A DNA stretch of 64,000 nucleotides from Pegoplata infirma (Eukaryota; Arthropoda; Insecta; Diptera; Anthomyiidae). Under the pieces are notes generated by a model that searched no databases, was not told the origin of the DNA, and saw only the letters and a list, made by a program, of their open reading frames with translations. Location of the stretch: NCBI GenBank assembly GCA_963921195.1, contig OY992536.1, positions 92,733,007 through 92,797,006 on the forward strand, read 5' to 3'. The position numbers and the translations under genes are program-made. Of the stretch, positions 45,543 through 56,948 are shown piece after piece (positions within the stretch are counted from its first letter, which is position 1; each line of letters opens with the position of its first letter).

Positions 45543-45550
45543 ACACAAAC

Positions 45551-45895
45551 TTTCAACCTTTAACAACCCCTAGTAAAATTTTATGAAGAAAATATTTATA
45601 GAACATTTAAACCTTTTAAATGAACGTTTTATTAAACTTCTTTATTTAGCTTTTGAAAAAAGACTAAGGGGCCTATTCACAAAAAAAGTCATAACTCAAT
45701 CATAACTCAATTTTTTCCATGTGGTTGTTGTAAACAATCATAAAAAATTCAAATTTTGTTTGAAAATTTCAAAAAAATAAAGACCTGCTACCCACATCGT
45801 CTCAAAACTGACAAATAATTTTAAATTTTGAGACTTTTTATGAATGTGTTTACAACAAACACAGGGAATATGAGGTTTAAAAATAATAAAATTAG
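45551..45895. other. AT-rich spacer
   Basis: Contains two CATAACTCAAT words near 45690-45705 and a weak TTGTAAACA/TGTTTACAA pairing; nothing else. Confidence 0.4.
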
Positions 45896-45908
45896 TCATA
45901 ACCAGTCA

Positions 45909-46105
45909 AAGGGGCCCCTGTAGGCTAGTTGGTAGCGTGCTAGCCTATGAAACAGGAGGTCGTGGGTTCGATTCCCACCAAAACCCTTGGTCGATTTCGC
46001 TACAACGAGACGACGGTCATTGTTACCAGTTCTCGGTTAGGTTAAAATTATTTAAAATGAGTTGTAAATAAAAATTGGAAAAATAAATAAAAACTGATCA
46101 TTGGA
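45909..46105 (+). mobile_element. tRNA-derived SINE copy 3
   Basis: Flanked by TCATAACCAGTCA (45896-45908, 46106-46118). A-box-like GGCTAGTTGGTAGCGTGC, B box GGTTCGATTCC (45965-45975), body 'gacgacggtcattgttacc' and tail AAAAATAAATAAAAACTGAT. It is the closest of the three to copy 1. Confidence 0.9.
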
Positions 46106-46118
46106 TCATAACCAGTCA

Positions 46119-46718
46119 TAACTGTAAAATTACCCCTTTAAATGGCAGTCATAGGGTTAATATGTTCTAAGAAAGGAACAGCCATACAATTTCACCGCGG
46201 ACATCAAACATTTTTTCATGCTCAGATGTGTTTTATTATAGTTTTTTTTTTTGCGTTTTCAAAACGCGTTTGAAAAAATTAAAAACTTCAGTGGGCCATA
46301 AAAAAAATCCAAACATACTGGTGATTTTGTGTATTTGATGGTCTTCTTTCGTATTGAACCGAAGCCATTGAGGTTCAAAGCGATGATCTTAAATTTGTTG
46401 CACAGTGTATGTTAAGTAAATTCTCTATCATTCAGTTTTAGAAAATATCAAAACAATTTCTGCAATTTTACTGATTCTGTTTGCTGAGTTTCCAAATATT
46501 TTTGTGCAGATTTCAAGCAGATTATTTTGTTTTGATATTTTACAAAAATAGTCTGTTTGCATTTTTTTAATTTTAAAGGTTTTTTAAGATGTATATTTTT
46601 TTTAGTTTTTGTAAGATTGAAAATCCTTAAACTAAAAATTATTGAAATAAAAAAAAAGCAGATTGTTTTGGAAATTTTACAGCAGTATTTAGTTATCCTG
46701 TTTTGAAAAAAAAAATTG
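46119..46718. other. AT-rich spacer with a solo CACTGTGCAACA end
   Basis: TTTGTTGCACAGTGTA lies at 46393. AAAATATCAAAACAATTTCTGC near 46440 pairs loosely with its complement near 46530. No gene. Confidence 0.4.
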
Positions 46719-46722
46719 ATAT

Positions 46723-48053
46723 GAGCAAAACCATGGGAAATTTAACTGACGGATCACCGATTTTGTTTATTTTTGGTTATTTGATAGAGATTCATAAATG
46801 ATTAAAAACATTTTTTTTTTATCAATATTTTGGAAGATATGGGCATTTAAAAAAGGTATTTTTTGGCTATATTGACTTTTAGACAGTTTTTTTTTAACAT
46901 TTTTGTACTCGGAAACTGTAAGTCATACGAAGAAACTTATAAAAACAATATTGTAGATAAAATTATGAAAATAAAAAATGTTTATTAAATTTTTATTTTT
47001 CAAAAATTTCAATAAAAAATTTTGAAAACAATATTTGAATGTCCTTTTTTCCTGGATTTCCAAAACCAAAATTTTGTTTTAAAGTTTAGAATGCTCTTTT
47101 AACGCTGCTAAAATTTCAGAGAGGTGTTTTTCGTATTGTTGAGCAATAAATTTTCAAAGTTTGTTAGAGAGCCAAATATTTGATTTTTTTTTTTAATTTT
47201 GGCAAAAAACCAAATAGTTGGCTCTAGACAGTTTTTTTTTTTCTTTTTTACTCGGAAACCGTTAGTTGTACGAAAAAACTTTCTTTGACAATACTGTTGA
47301 TAAAGTATTGGAGCTTTTAAATTTATAACGAAAAAATTAAAAAAAAAAAATTAACAATTTTTAAAAACAATATTGTAGTGTCCTTTTATTCTATCAAGCA
47401 CACCATGGATTTCAAAACCAAAATTTTTTATTAAAGTTTAGAATGTCATTTTAACGCTGTTAAAATTTCAGGGAGAAGTTTTTTGTGTTGTCGAGCAATA
47501 ATTTTTTAAAGTTGGTGATAAAGCTAAATTTTTGATTTAATGCCAAAATTTAAAAAAACAATCAAATATTTTGCGATCTAACAAACTTTAAAAATTAATT
47601 GCTCAACAATACGAAAAAACCCCTCTGAAAATTTTTCACTGTTAAAAGGACAGTCCAAACATGAATACAAAATTTTCATTTTCGAAATCCTGGTGTCCTG
47701 GTGTCCTTTCCAGGAAAAAAGGACATTCAAATATGGTTTTCAAAATTTTTTGTTAAAATTAAAAAAAAAAAAAAAAAAATTTGTTTCTAAATTTCAAATT
47801 TTCATCATTTAATATACAAAATTGTTTCAATAAGTTTTTTCGTACGACTTACGGTTTTCGAGCTCAAAAATGTTAAAGAACTGTCTAAAAGTCAATATTG
47901 TCCAAAAAAAAAACGCTTTTTTAAAAGCCCATACCTTCCAAAGTATTGATCCAAAAAAAAATATGGGTTTTAATCATTTATGAAGCTTTATCAAATAACC
48001 AAACATAAACAAAATCGGTTAGCCGTCAGTTAAATTTCCCATGGATTTGCTCA
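46723..48053. mobile_element. Foldback GAGCAAAACCATGGGAAATT
   Basis: GAGCAAAACCATGGGAAATT follows ATAT at 46719-46722; the complement (AATTTCCCATGGATTTGCTC) ends at 48053 and is followed by ATA. Arms of about 650 bp pair around 47390 and include internally repeated 'aaatttcag(a/g)gag' and 'tttttacat' blocks. A Tc1-like MITE begins three bases after its end, which explains the shortened ATA. Confidence 0.75.
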
Positions 48054-48056
48054 TAC

Positions 48057-48991
48057 AGTGGGCGACAATACATTGGAAACTTTTTTAGAATAGATGAAAT
48101 TTGTTAAAGACAAAGTTAACAATAATAAACTTTATTGTTATCAAACGAGTATTATTTAAAAATAAGTTAAGTAGGTTATTTATCAAGCCTTAATTTAAAC
48201 TTAATAGCGTCCAGATTGGGTAAATAATGAATGTGTTACGAGGGTCGATGTGGAAAATGAAATAATTCATAGACATTTTTTAGAACATTTTTAAAAAATA
48301 TTTCTGAATCGATTTTTTCCAACTTAAAACATTAGAAATTTAACAAAAGGTCAAGTGGTTTTTATTCAGTGATCAAGTAATTTTTCCAAGAACCCAAACA
48401 AACAGTGGCATATTTTAAGTACAGTAGCAAAAATCCACATTTTTTGACCTCCAATTCTTTTGACCACCAATTTTTTGTTAACAAAGAAAAATGTAAATTA
48501 TCTAAATATATCCTTAGCATACACTTAGGTGTACTAAAGTTAATAAACAATAACATCTTTTCCTTGTTTACAAATAAATTGGTGGTCAAAAGAATTGAAG
48601 GTCAAAAAATGAGAATTTTTCTACTGTACTTAAAAAATTCCACTGTTTGTTTTGGTTGCTGGAAAAATTACTTGATCACTGAGTAAAAACTACTGGACCT
48701 TTTTTTTAATTTCTAATGTTTTAACTTGGAAAAAATCGATTTAGAAATATTTTTTAAAAATGTTCTGAAAAATGTCTATAAATTATTTCATTTTCCACAT
48801 CGACCCTCGTAACACGTTTATTATTTAATCAATCTGGACGCTATTAACCTTAAATTAAAGCTTGATAAATGACCTATATAAAATATTTTTAAATAATACT
48901 CGTTTGATAATAATAACGTTTAGTATTGTTAACTTTGTCTTTAACAAATTGCATCTACTATAAAAAAGTTTTCAATGTATTGTCGCCCACT
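48057..48991. mobile_element. Tc1-like foldback MITE CAGTGGGCGACAATACATTG
   Basis: TA|CAGTGGGCGACAATACATTG starts at 48057 and its complement ends near 48991 (CAATGTATTGTCGCCCACT). The 935 bp form a long palindrome centred near 48524. CAGTG...CACTG termini at TA are typical of Tc1/mariner. The right TA is not preserved. A half copy lies at 17178-17510. Confidence 0.78.
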
Positions 48992-49056
48992 TGTCGCCAA
49001 CAGATTTCACTGCTGATTTATATATGATTATATGATTTATATATGATTACATATAT

Positions 49057-51188
49057 GGGGGTTTTCGTGTCAACTGACACTACTTTTGAAACCGATGTCT
49101 TCCGATCGGGATGAAATTTGCACCAAGGTTAGTCCTATTGGATAGGAGTTCAGACACAATTTTTCAACGAGATCGGTCAAGAACTCTCTGAGTTAGAGGG
49201 GGTCGAAATTTGACATTTTGGGCAAAGAGGTGTTGATTGTCATCCATGTAACTTCTTACCTATTGTTTTTAGCAAAATGTGTCCCAAAGAGTTTAGATAG
49301 CTATTTCTTCAGTCTTTCGAAAAAAAAATATAAAAAAAAATTTTTTGATTTTTTTTCTTAAAAATCCAAAACTTTTTTGACTTTTTCCTCAAATTGGGCC
49401 CTTTTTTTTTTTTTTTTTTGATTCAATACAAAGCTTAGGCGATTTCCTTTAAGAGCTGTGGGGTGTCTTTGTGGGATGCGAGTGGGATATCTATGAAAAA
49501 AATTTTTTTTTAACTTTGGAACACAAAAAACCGTTCTTCAATTTGCACTATTAGGCGTGGTATAGCTAACCAGTTATCGATTTCGATCCGCGATACCCTC
49601 TAGTTTTTTTAGGTTCGAAAAAGAAAGCACGAGCCGAAAAATGGGGGCGGTGGGGAGGGGCCATATGGCCCCTCATTGGGGTCAAAGTTGAGCGTAAAGA
49701 GGTAAAAGTCCTCAAGAAGCCCCAAAACTCCCCTAGAAACGCCCCTGGAGGGGTGCAATGTGAGACCGACCTCCAATAATTTTCTGCCCCCAACATTTTT
49801 CTTGAACATACCTTACCCCTATTTCCACTTTCTAAGGGGGCTCCCATACAAAATGACATTTTTATAAAATTTGCTCCTACCGCTCTTACTGTCCATAGGG
49901 TGCTCCTAGATAAGTAAAATGTATGACCAACCCCCAATATTTTTTCAACTCCAACATTTTCTCAGAATATACCTACCCTTTATTTTCAACTCTTAAGGGA
50001 ATCCCCATACATTTTTTTTTATGCTTTTATTAGTTTTTAAAAATACATGTTTTTATAATGTATGGGATCCCCTTAGGGAGTGGAGATAGGGTGTTATGAT
50101 GTTCGGACAAAATGTTGGTAACTAAAAAATAATGGGGGTTGGTCGTAATTTTTGCCTCTCTAAGAGGCACGGTAGGGGCGGTAGGAGCTGGTTTAATAAA
50201 ACAAATTTATAAAAAATAAAAGAAATGTATGGGGACGACCTAAAGGATTAAAGATACATTGTAGGTATGTTTGCAAAAAATGTTGGAATTAATAAAATAA
50301 TGGAGGTCGGTCATACATTTGGCCCCACTAGGGGCACTTTAGAGTAAGTTAGAATGGTAGGATCAAATTTTTTAAAAATGGTTTGTATGGGAGCCCCCTT
50401 AGGAAGTGGAAATAGGGGTAAGGTATGTTCAAGAAAAATGTTGGGGGCAGAAAATTATTGGAGGTCCGTCTCACATTGCACCCCTCCAGGGGCGTTTCTA
50501 GGGGAGTTTTGGGGCTTTTTGAGGATTTTTACCTCTTTTCGCCCAATTTTGATCCCAATGAGGAGCCATATGGCCCCTCCCCACCACCCCCATTTTTTGT
50601 CTCGTGCTTTCTTTTTCGAACATAAAAAAATTAGAGGGTATCGCGGATCGAAATCGAAAACTGGTTAGCTATCCCACGCCTAATAGTGCAAATTGAAGAA
50701 CCGTTTTTTGTGTTCCAAAGTTAAAAAAAAATTTTTTTCATAGATATCCCACTCGCATCCCACTAAGCGACCCCACAGCTCTTAAAGGAAATCGCCTAAG
50801 CTTTCTTTTGAATCAAAAAAAAAAAAAAAAAAAAGGGCCCAATTTGAGGAAAAGGTCAAAAAAGTTTTGGATTTTTAAGAAAAAAAATCAAAAATTTTTT
50901 TTTTATTTTTTTTATATTTTTTTTTCGAAAGACTGAAGAAATAGCTATCTAAACTCTTTGGGACACATTTTGCTAAAAACAATAGGTAAGAAGTTACATG
51001 GATGAGAATCAACACCTCTTTGGCCAAAATGTCAAATTTCGACCCCCTCTAACTCAGAGAGTTCTTGACCGATCTCGTTGAAAAATTGTGTCTGAACTAC
51101 TATCCAATAGGACTAACCTTGGTGCAAATTTCATCTCGATCGGAAGACATCGGTTTCAAAAGTTGTGTCAGTTGACACGAAAACCCCC
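49057..51188. mobile_element. Foldback GGGGGTTTTCGTGTCAACTG
   Basis: GGGGGTTTTCGTGTCAACTG (49057) and its complement ending at 51188 are both adjacent to ATAT. Arms of about 1.05 kb are highly similar, including CGAAAGACTGAAGAAATAGC and the family X blocks around 49730-50480, centred near 50115. Open frames in the arms mirror each other and are not genes. Confidence 0.85.
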
Positions 51189-51887
51189 ATATATATGATT
51201 ATATGCTCAAGACAGATATTAAGCAAACCGCGTCTGCTAAAATCAATCAGCAAAATTCTCATATGGATAAAAATGGGTGTATTTTCTGAAGAATTTTCTA
51301 ATGATTGTACAAAAAATTTATTTTGAGTGTAGCAACTTTGCTCAATTTTTCGAATTTATGCAAAAAAAAATAATTAGGAACCATAGTGTGAATAAATAGA
51401 AGTTTTCCACAAAAAAAAAATAAAACAAGTAAAAAAGTTAAATTCGGCCTTGCCGAATGTAGTGATACCCTCCACAATTTCAAAAAAATTATTGGAAAAA
51501 AAATATTTTTAAAAGGAAATTACTTTAAAAAAAAAAAAAAAAAATTCAAAAAAAGATTTCCGCGAAATAAAAATTTTTGGTAAAAAAAAAATCAGCGATT
51601 TTTTTTCTTCTTTTGACAAAAAATATGTTCGTACTTGTTTAAATACCATGTGGTGTTCAATTATGTTTACATACGTCAACTAGCAGCCGAATTAAAGCAT
51701 TTTGTATTTTTAGGTTATGTTGAATGTACTAAAATTTTTGAGGTGTCCTTGCAGTTTCGTTCATAACTTTTGAACCGCTGAACCGATATCGCCCAAATGC
51801 AATACCAAACTTCTCGGTAGAACTTCCAATAAATATGTTAAGTTTCAGTGATATCCGTGTAGTATTTTGGTCGTGATCACCATTTCC

Positions 51888-51921
<34 letters not shown>

Positions 51922-51968
51922 GGACATCGCTAGAATGTCTTAAAATCGATCGGGGATCATGAATATAT

Positions 51969-54133
51969 GGGGCATTCCAAGCCAAATCACTCACTTTTAG
52001 ACCCGACCCCTTTCGATTTATTTTATTTTTGGATATGTTTTAGTCCTTATTAAATGCAACCTGGACACCAGCATTTTATTCCAAGATGGTGTTGAGTAAT
52101 CAATTTTTCAAAATGGCGATTTTCTCAAAAAAATTAAAAAATTGAAATTTTTAATTAATTTTGACCATTAAAAAATATAGATATTTTAAAAAAAGTTGGA
52201 CAACATTTTGTTCGTATTTAAATGTAGTTTTAGAAAAAAAATATGAATCCTATATTAATTGACAAGCTCGAGGCCACAGTTGTTTTTAATAAATTTTTAT
52301 TCTTTATTATTTTTCTTTTCAATATTTCTCCATCCTTCGGATGGCATCTTCAGGAATAATTATTACGAGTAACAATAATAAAACATACAACGACTATTCG
52401 CGTTCACATGTAAAATTGCAATGTGCAATTTTACATGTTACTCGTAATAATTATTCCTGAAGATGCCATCCGAAGGATGGAGAAATATTGAAAAGAAAAA
52501 TAATAAAGAATAAAAATTTATTAAAAACAACTGTGGCCTCGAGCTTGTCAATTAATATAGGATTGAAAATTTAAAGGTCGAATAAATATAATAATATTTG
52601 ATTTATTTTATATGGAGCTCCAAAAAAAAAAATTGGTAGATACTGACCCTAACTTACACTAAATATATTAATTTGGAGGTAAATATACGTCTCACAAAAA
52701 TTTAGGACGATCGGACATGTGTAAGGCGTTTAGCATGGTCCTTGAAGTTTAAAAAACGGATTACATGGAAAAATATGAATTTTTTTCTGTTTTCGCAATT
52801 TTTTTGGTATTTTAAGTTAAATTTTAACTCAAATGATTACAGAATTATAATACGGAGTAAAATGCCTTTCTAATAAGGTACTAAAAACTAAAATCGGTTG
52901 AAAATCAGCCAAGTTATTACAACTTCCCCAGGCATCTAGCGTGTGCCATACAATTTGATTAAAAAATACGAGTCCCTTTTTTTAAATTTATTGAAATTTT
53001 CTACTGTAATAACATTTTTTCATTATTCATGTTTCAGTGTAATATTTTTTTGGCTTTTCCAAATTTTAAAACAAAAAATAGAAATTTTTTTTTAAAATAG
53101 AGATTTCAAAAGGGTGTTGAAAATGCAGGCATTTTTAGCACTAATTTAAAAAATGTTAGCAAAACACAATATGAAAAATACTTGTCATCTAATTATATTT
53201 GAACTTGAAGAATAAAAAAATGTTATTACAGTAGAAAATTTCAATGAATTTCCAAAATCGTATTATATTGCTTAATCAAGTGTTCTGCCATACGTTAGAT
53301 GCCTGGGGAAGTTGTAATAACTTGGCTGATTTTCAACCGATTTCAGTCTTTGGTACCTTATTAGAGAGGCATTTTACTCCTTATTATAATTCTGTAACCA
53401 CTTGAATTAAAACTTAACTTAAAATACCAAAAAAATTGGGAAAACAGAAAAAAAATCATATTTTTTCTTGTAATCCGTTTTCTAAACTTCAAGGCCCATG
53501 CGGAACACCTTATCCATGTCCGATCGTTCTTTATTTTTGTGAGACATATTTTTGCCTCGAAATGAATATATCTAGGGTAAGTTAGGGTCAGTATCTACCA
53601 AATTTAGTTTTTTTGGAGCACCATATAAAATAAATCAGAGTCACAAAATAAAAGGTGCAATTTTCAAAATTTGAAAAAAATATAACAAATTGCGATCACA
53701 TCTCGAATTGTGGCTTAAAAGTTGCGTAATTAAGAGTAGAACTTTTAGACGTTTGTAAAAAAAAATCGAAGGTTTCGGACTTTTTCAAAAAGTCGATTTT
53801 AATTTTTAAACGTTAAAAAATAAGTGATAATTACTTCGAATAATTTTTTTAATATTTTTTTCTAAAACTACATTTAAATACCAACAATACGTTGTCCAAC
53901 TTTTTTTAAGATATCTATATTTTTAACTGGTCAAAATTAATTGAAAATTTTAATTTTTCCATTTTTTTGAAAAAATCGCCATTTTGAAAAATTGATTACT
54001 CAACACCATCTTGGAATAAAAGGCTGAAAATTGGTGTCCAAGTTACATTTAATAAGAACTAAAACATATCCAAAAATAAAATAAATCGGAAGGGGTCGGG
54101 TCTAAAAGTGAGTGATTTGGCCTGGAATGCCCC
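51969..54133. mobile_element. Foldback GGGGCATTCCAAGCCAAATC at ATAT
   Basis: GGGGCATTCCAAGCCAAATC (51969) pairs with GATTTGGCCTGGAATGCCCC (ending 54133); ATAT flanks both sides (51965-51968, 54134-54137). Because the Helitron reads on correctly across the point, the 4-bp duplication is well supported. Arms pair throughout, including CAAGATGGTGTTGAGTAATC. A second inverted repeat (52246-52564) is inserted in the left arm only. Confidence 0.88.
52246..52564. mobile_element. Inverted pair with hammerhead-like core (Penelope-like?)
   Basis: AATCCTATATTAATTGACAA (52250) runs into CTCGAGGCCACAGTTG and on to a centre near 52415; the right half is an almost exact complement ending ATTAATATAGGATT. 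Each half carries CCTGAAGATGCCATCC then GAAGGATGGAGAAAT (plus strand 52456-52486; minus strand in the left half), which resembles the CUGANGA...GAAA core of a hammerhead ribozyme. Such motifs mark Penelope-like pseudo-LTRs. Class uncertain. Confidence 0.45.
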
Positions 54134-54231
54134 ATATATACTTTATGGGGTCCCAGACCGATATTTCGATGAGTTGCAAACGGAATGACAAACTTATATA
54201 TACCCTCTATCACTAAGTGGAGAGTATAAAA

Positions 54232-55599
54232 AAAAATTTAACCACACAAACATTTTCTACAATGAGATTTAAATTTAAAAAATTTTAAATTTTATTTAAA
54301 GTAAAGTAAATTTTTTTAAAGTAAAAAAAACAAAAAAAAATTTGTTGCACAGTGTTATCTGCTTTTTAAATCCACGATTCAAACGAAATAATTTATTTAA
54401 AACTAAATCCTGATTTAAAATAAAATTTATTATTTTTACTAGGATTTAGTCATGCTTTTGTTTTATTGCCATAGTGGCTATTAATATAAAAACAAGTGGG
54501 TATTATAAAGTGTTTCATATTGTAGTTGGCTTTTATAACAAGTATAGATTTCATCCTTTTGTACCATTTTTAAGCTGATAAATTGTTACAAAAGTCTTTT
54601 ACTCTCTTCTTGCTTAATCCCTCCCTTTGAGACCTACACAAAATATTGTATTGTTTCTATTTTGGCCATAATGTTATTGACCCTTTAAGCACAAAGCACA
54701 ACAATATTTATAAACCGTATTAAATCTATAAGGATAACAAAATATATTTTTATGTCGGTGATAATAATGATGATGATTATGATGGCATTTCATTAATATT
54801 CTTAAATTTCTTAGTAAAACAATAACAACAAAACACAAATTGTTAACAATTACAAACAATAGACGATTTAGAGTGATATTCGATCGATATAGAAATTATT
54901 TATTTTTTTTATTTTTTGGGTATTGTTAACCAACGACCCCGACATATAATAAATCTAAAAAAATATGGCATACAACCATTGTAGCCATAAAAATTCTTCA
55001 AATTACCAAATGCATAGATGAAGAGGAATATATTATTTTTTTTGTATTTATTTCTTTTTCATAAAAATCGTTTTTTGGTATATTTTCTTCTTCCATCATT
55101 TAACACAAAGACACTAAAATTCTCATAAAATTGATATATTGTACTTTAACAACATACATAGATGGATACACACATACATTCATATTACAAACCATCATTA
55201 TTCAGCCACAATTTTCTACCACCCCATATATGTATAAACCTGTATTCTAAGTGCTAGCTGACTTCAGCTCCCTTTTACCAACATTACCACTACCGCTGCC
55301 AAAAACTTCTAAAATGATTTAATAACATCACTTTGACACTGGAGCGTCTTTGGAATTTACTGATGTCAAAGTGTAATATAAAATATTCCGTGATGTGACC
55401 AACTGATTTGAAATACCTAGGAATCATTGCTGTCTTAAGGTATAGCTGCAATACAAAAATTTGGGGCCCCGCTGAAAAAGTAAAAAGTTTCTTAACAAAA
55501 AAAAAAACAATCTTTTGGTACAAATTTAATTCATGTTATGTATTACCTGTTTTAAGAATAAGAAACTAAAAAAAAATATTTTGAGTAGGGATATTCTAC
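54232..55599. other. Possibly unique host DNA
   Basis: TTTGTTGCACAGTGTTA at 54341 is a solo CACTGTGCAACA end. 54370-55290 has few repeats and reads like fly intergenic or intron DNA. No exon supported. Confidence 0.4.
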
Positions 55600-55712
55600 A
55601 CCTTTTCCAATTGTATTTCAGAAATTATCAATTGTATGTCAGAAATTATCAATTGTATTCAGAATTTATCAATTGTATTTCAGAAATTATAAATTGTATT
55701 TCAGAAACTAAC
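55600..55712. repeat. Tandem repeat, about five units of 20-21 bp
   Basis: Unit like TCAATTGTATTTCAGAAATTA; one unit is a base short. Confidence 0.85.
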
Positions 55713-55740
55713 CTTTGTAAAACAATTGAAAGTTTCTGAA

Positions 55741-55941
55741 ATCATCGTTGGTCAATCAAACATCAAACCAGACATAATATTTGATATATTTCGCAAGTTA
55801 TACGAAAATAATATTATGAAGGTCCGAAATCTGTTTTCCAACAAAAATAACTCTTTTAAAGCAAAAATTGTATATACTAAATCACCATCGGTAATTATTA
55901 ATATATGTGTCTGGTTTGATGTTTGATTGACCAACGATGAT
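55741..55941. repeat. Inverted repeat with about 38-bp arms
   Basis: ATCATCGTTGGTCAATCAAA (55741) with the following CATCAAACCAGACA is complementary to 55905-55940. The loop is about 125 bp. The right arm continues ATGATTCTCTAAAG. Origin unknown; could be a small MITE. Confidence 0.8.
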
Positions 55942-56040
55942 TCTCTAAAGTCTGCTGAAGATTCCTTAGTGGGGATGAAACTGATCAGTACAGACATACT
56001 ATGAGATGAGTAACTTTTTTAAAGCAATAAATTAAAAATA

Positions 56041-56924
56041 CACTCAAAAAAATACGTTAGTAGATTTACAAATTTTTTTTTTTGCTAATGCTAGTTAGCT
56101 AACTTTTAGCAAATTTTTAGTTGAGATTAGCATTGCAGCAAAAAATTCTTGTAAACTTCATTTAGCACATTAGCAATTTTAAACAAGCTTTGAACTAATT
56201 TCCTTTGCTCAATTTGAAATTGAGTTGACAACATTTTTACAAGATTTTTTGCTAATATTAGCAAAATAAATGGTAATTTTTTTTTATTTTCAGAAAACTT
56301 AAAATGGCGCTATCTCGGAAACTAAGCCAGATAGAGCCAAATGGAGGCCATTTTTGGTTCTTAGAATCTCCATAGTATCGCCGGTCCTCTTCACATGTGT
56401 AGACCCTAATGGGCCCTAACTTTGGATCCAAAAAAAGTTAGCATTCCCGAAAATTTTAAAATGCTCATATCTCGGTAAATATTGCCGACACAACAAAAAG
56501 TCCAAAAGCATTTTTGTAGCTCTCAATACGTAGAACAAGACCGCAAAATAGTCAAAAGCTCTCCGAGTAATATTTTTGAAGTTATCGAGTTTTTTAATTC
56601 TCAAGACCCCAGTGATCCCCTATAATTACGTATCTCAAAAACTAAGCAAGGTAGAGCGAAACGGACACAAATTTTGGATCAAAAACTATGACGATTTTTA
56701 AGGAACCCAACTAGGTCTAGGCCCATCGGGGTCTGGACCTATCGGGTCCGAACCCAATGGGGTCCTCAAATGTGTCAAAAAAAAGAAAAATTTAGTTAAC
56801 TAATTATTGGCAAAACATTTTTGCTAACTTTAGCAAAAAAATTGTGTGTTCAAAATCAGCAAATTTTTTTGTAGGTTTACAAGCTTTTTTTGCTAACATT
56901 ACAGTTTTTTTTTTTTTTTGAGTG
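56041..56924. mobile_element. Tc1-like MITE (CACTCAAAA), empty-site copy
   Basis: TA|CACTCAAAAAAATACGTTAG (56041) to TTTTTTTTTGAGTG|TA (56924). It is the inverted counterpart of 19701-23972 without the retrotransposon. Where that copy has TTCATACACATCTGAGAACC, this one reads (in complement) GACACATTTGAGGACC. Identity is high across the 884 bp. Confidence 0.88.
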
Positions 56925-56948
56925 TATACGACAAACCAAAATGTATAT

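Larger units (their letters stand above)
51426..54231 (-). mobile_element. DINE-1-like Helitron copy 8, interrupted
   Basis: CAAG (51426) with TTAAATTCGGCCTTGCCGAA and TACCCTCCACAATTTC. A (GACA)n tract lies at 51892-51921 and the copy breaks at GAATATAT (51968). It resumes at 54134 with ATATATACTTTATGGGGTCC and ends TATATACCCTCTATCACTAA ... GAGTATAAAA at about 54231. Net length about 640 bp. Confidence 0.8.

Noticed and set aside
45909..46000. Functional tRNA gene at the SINE head
   Set aside because: Same head in three copies with retroposition duplications and A-rich tails; anticodon stem is mismatched.
49566..50668. Pairs of 66-123 residue frames that look alike on opposite strands
   Set aside because: They are the two arms of one palindrome, so similarity does not indicate coding selection.
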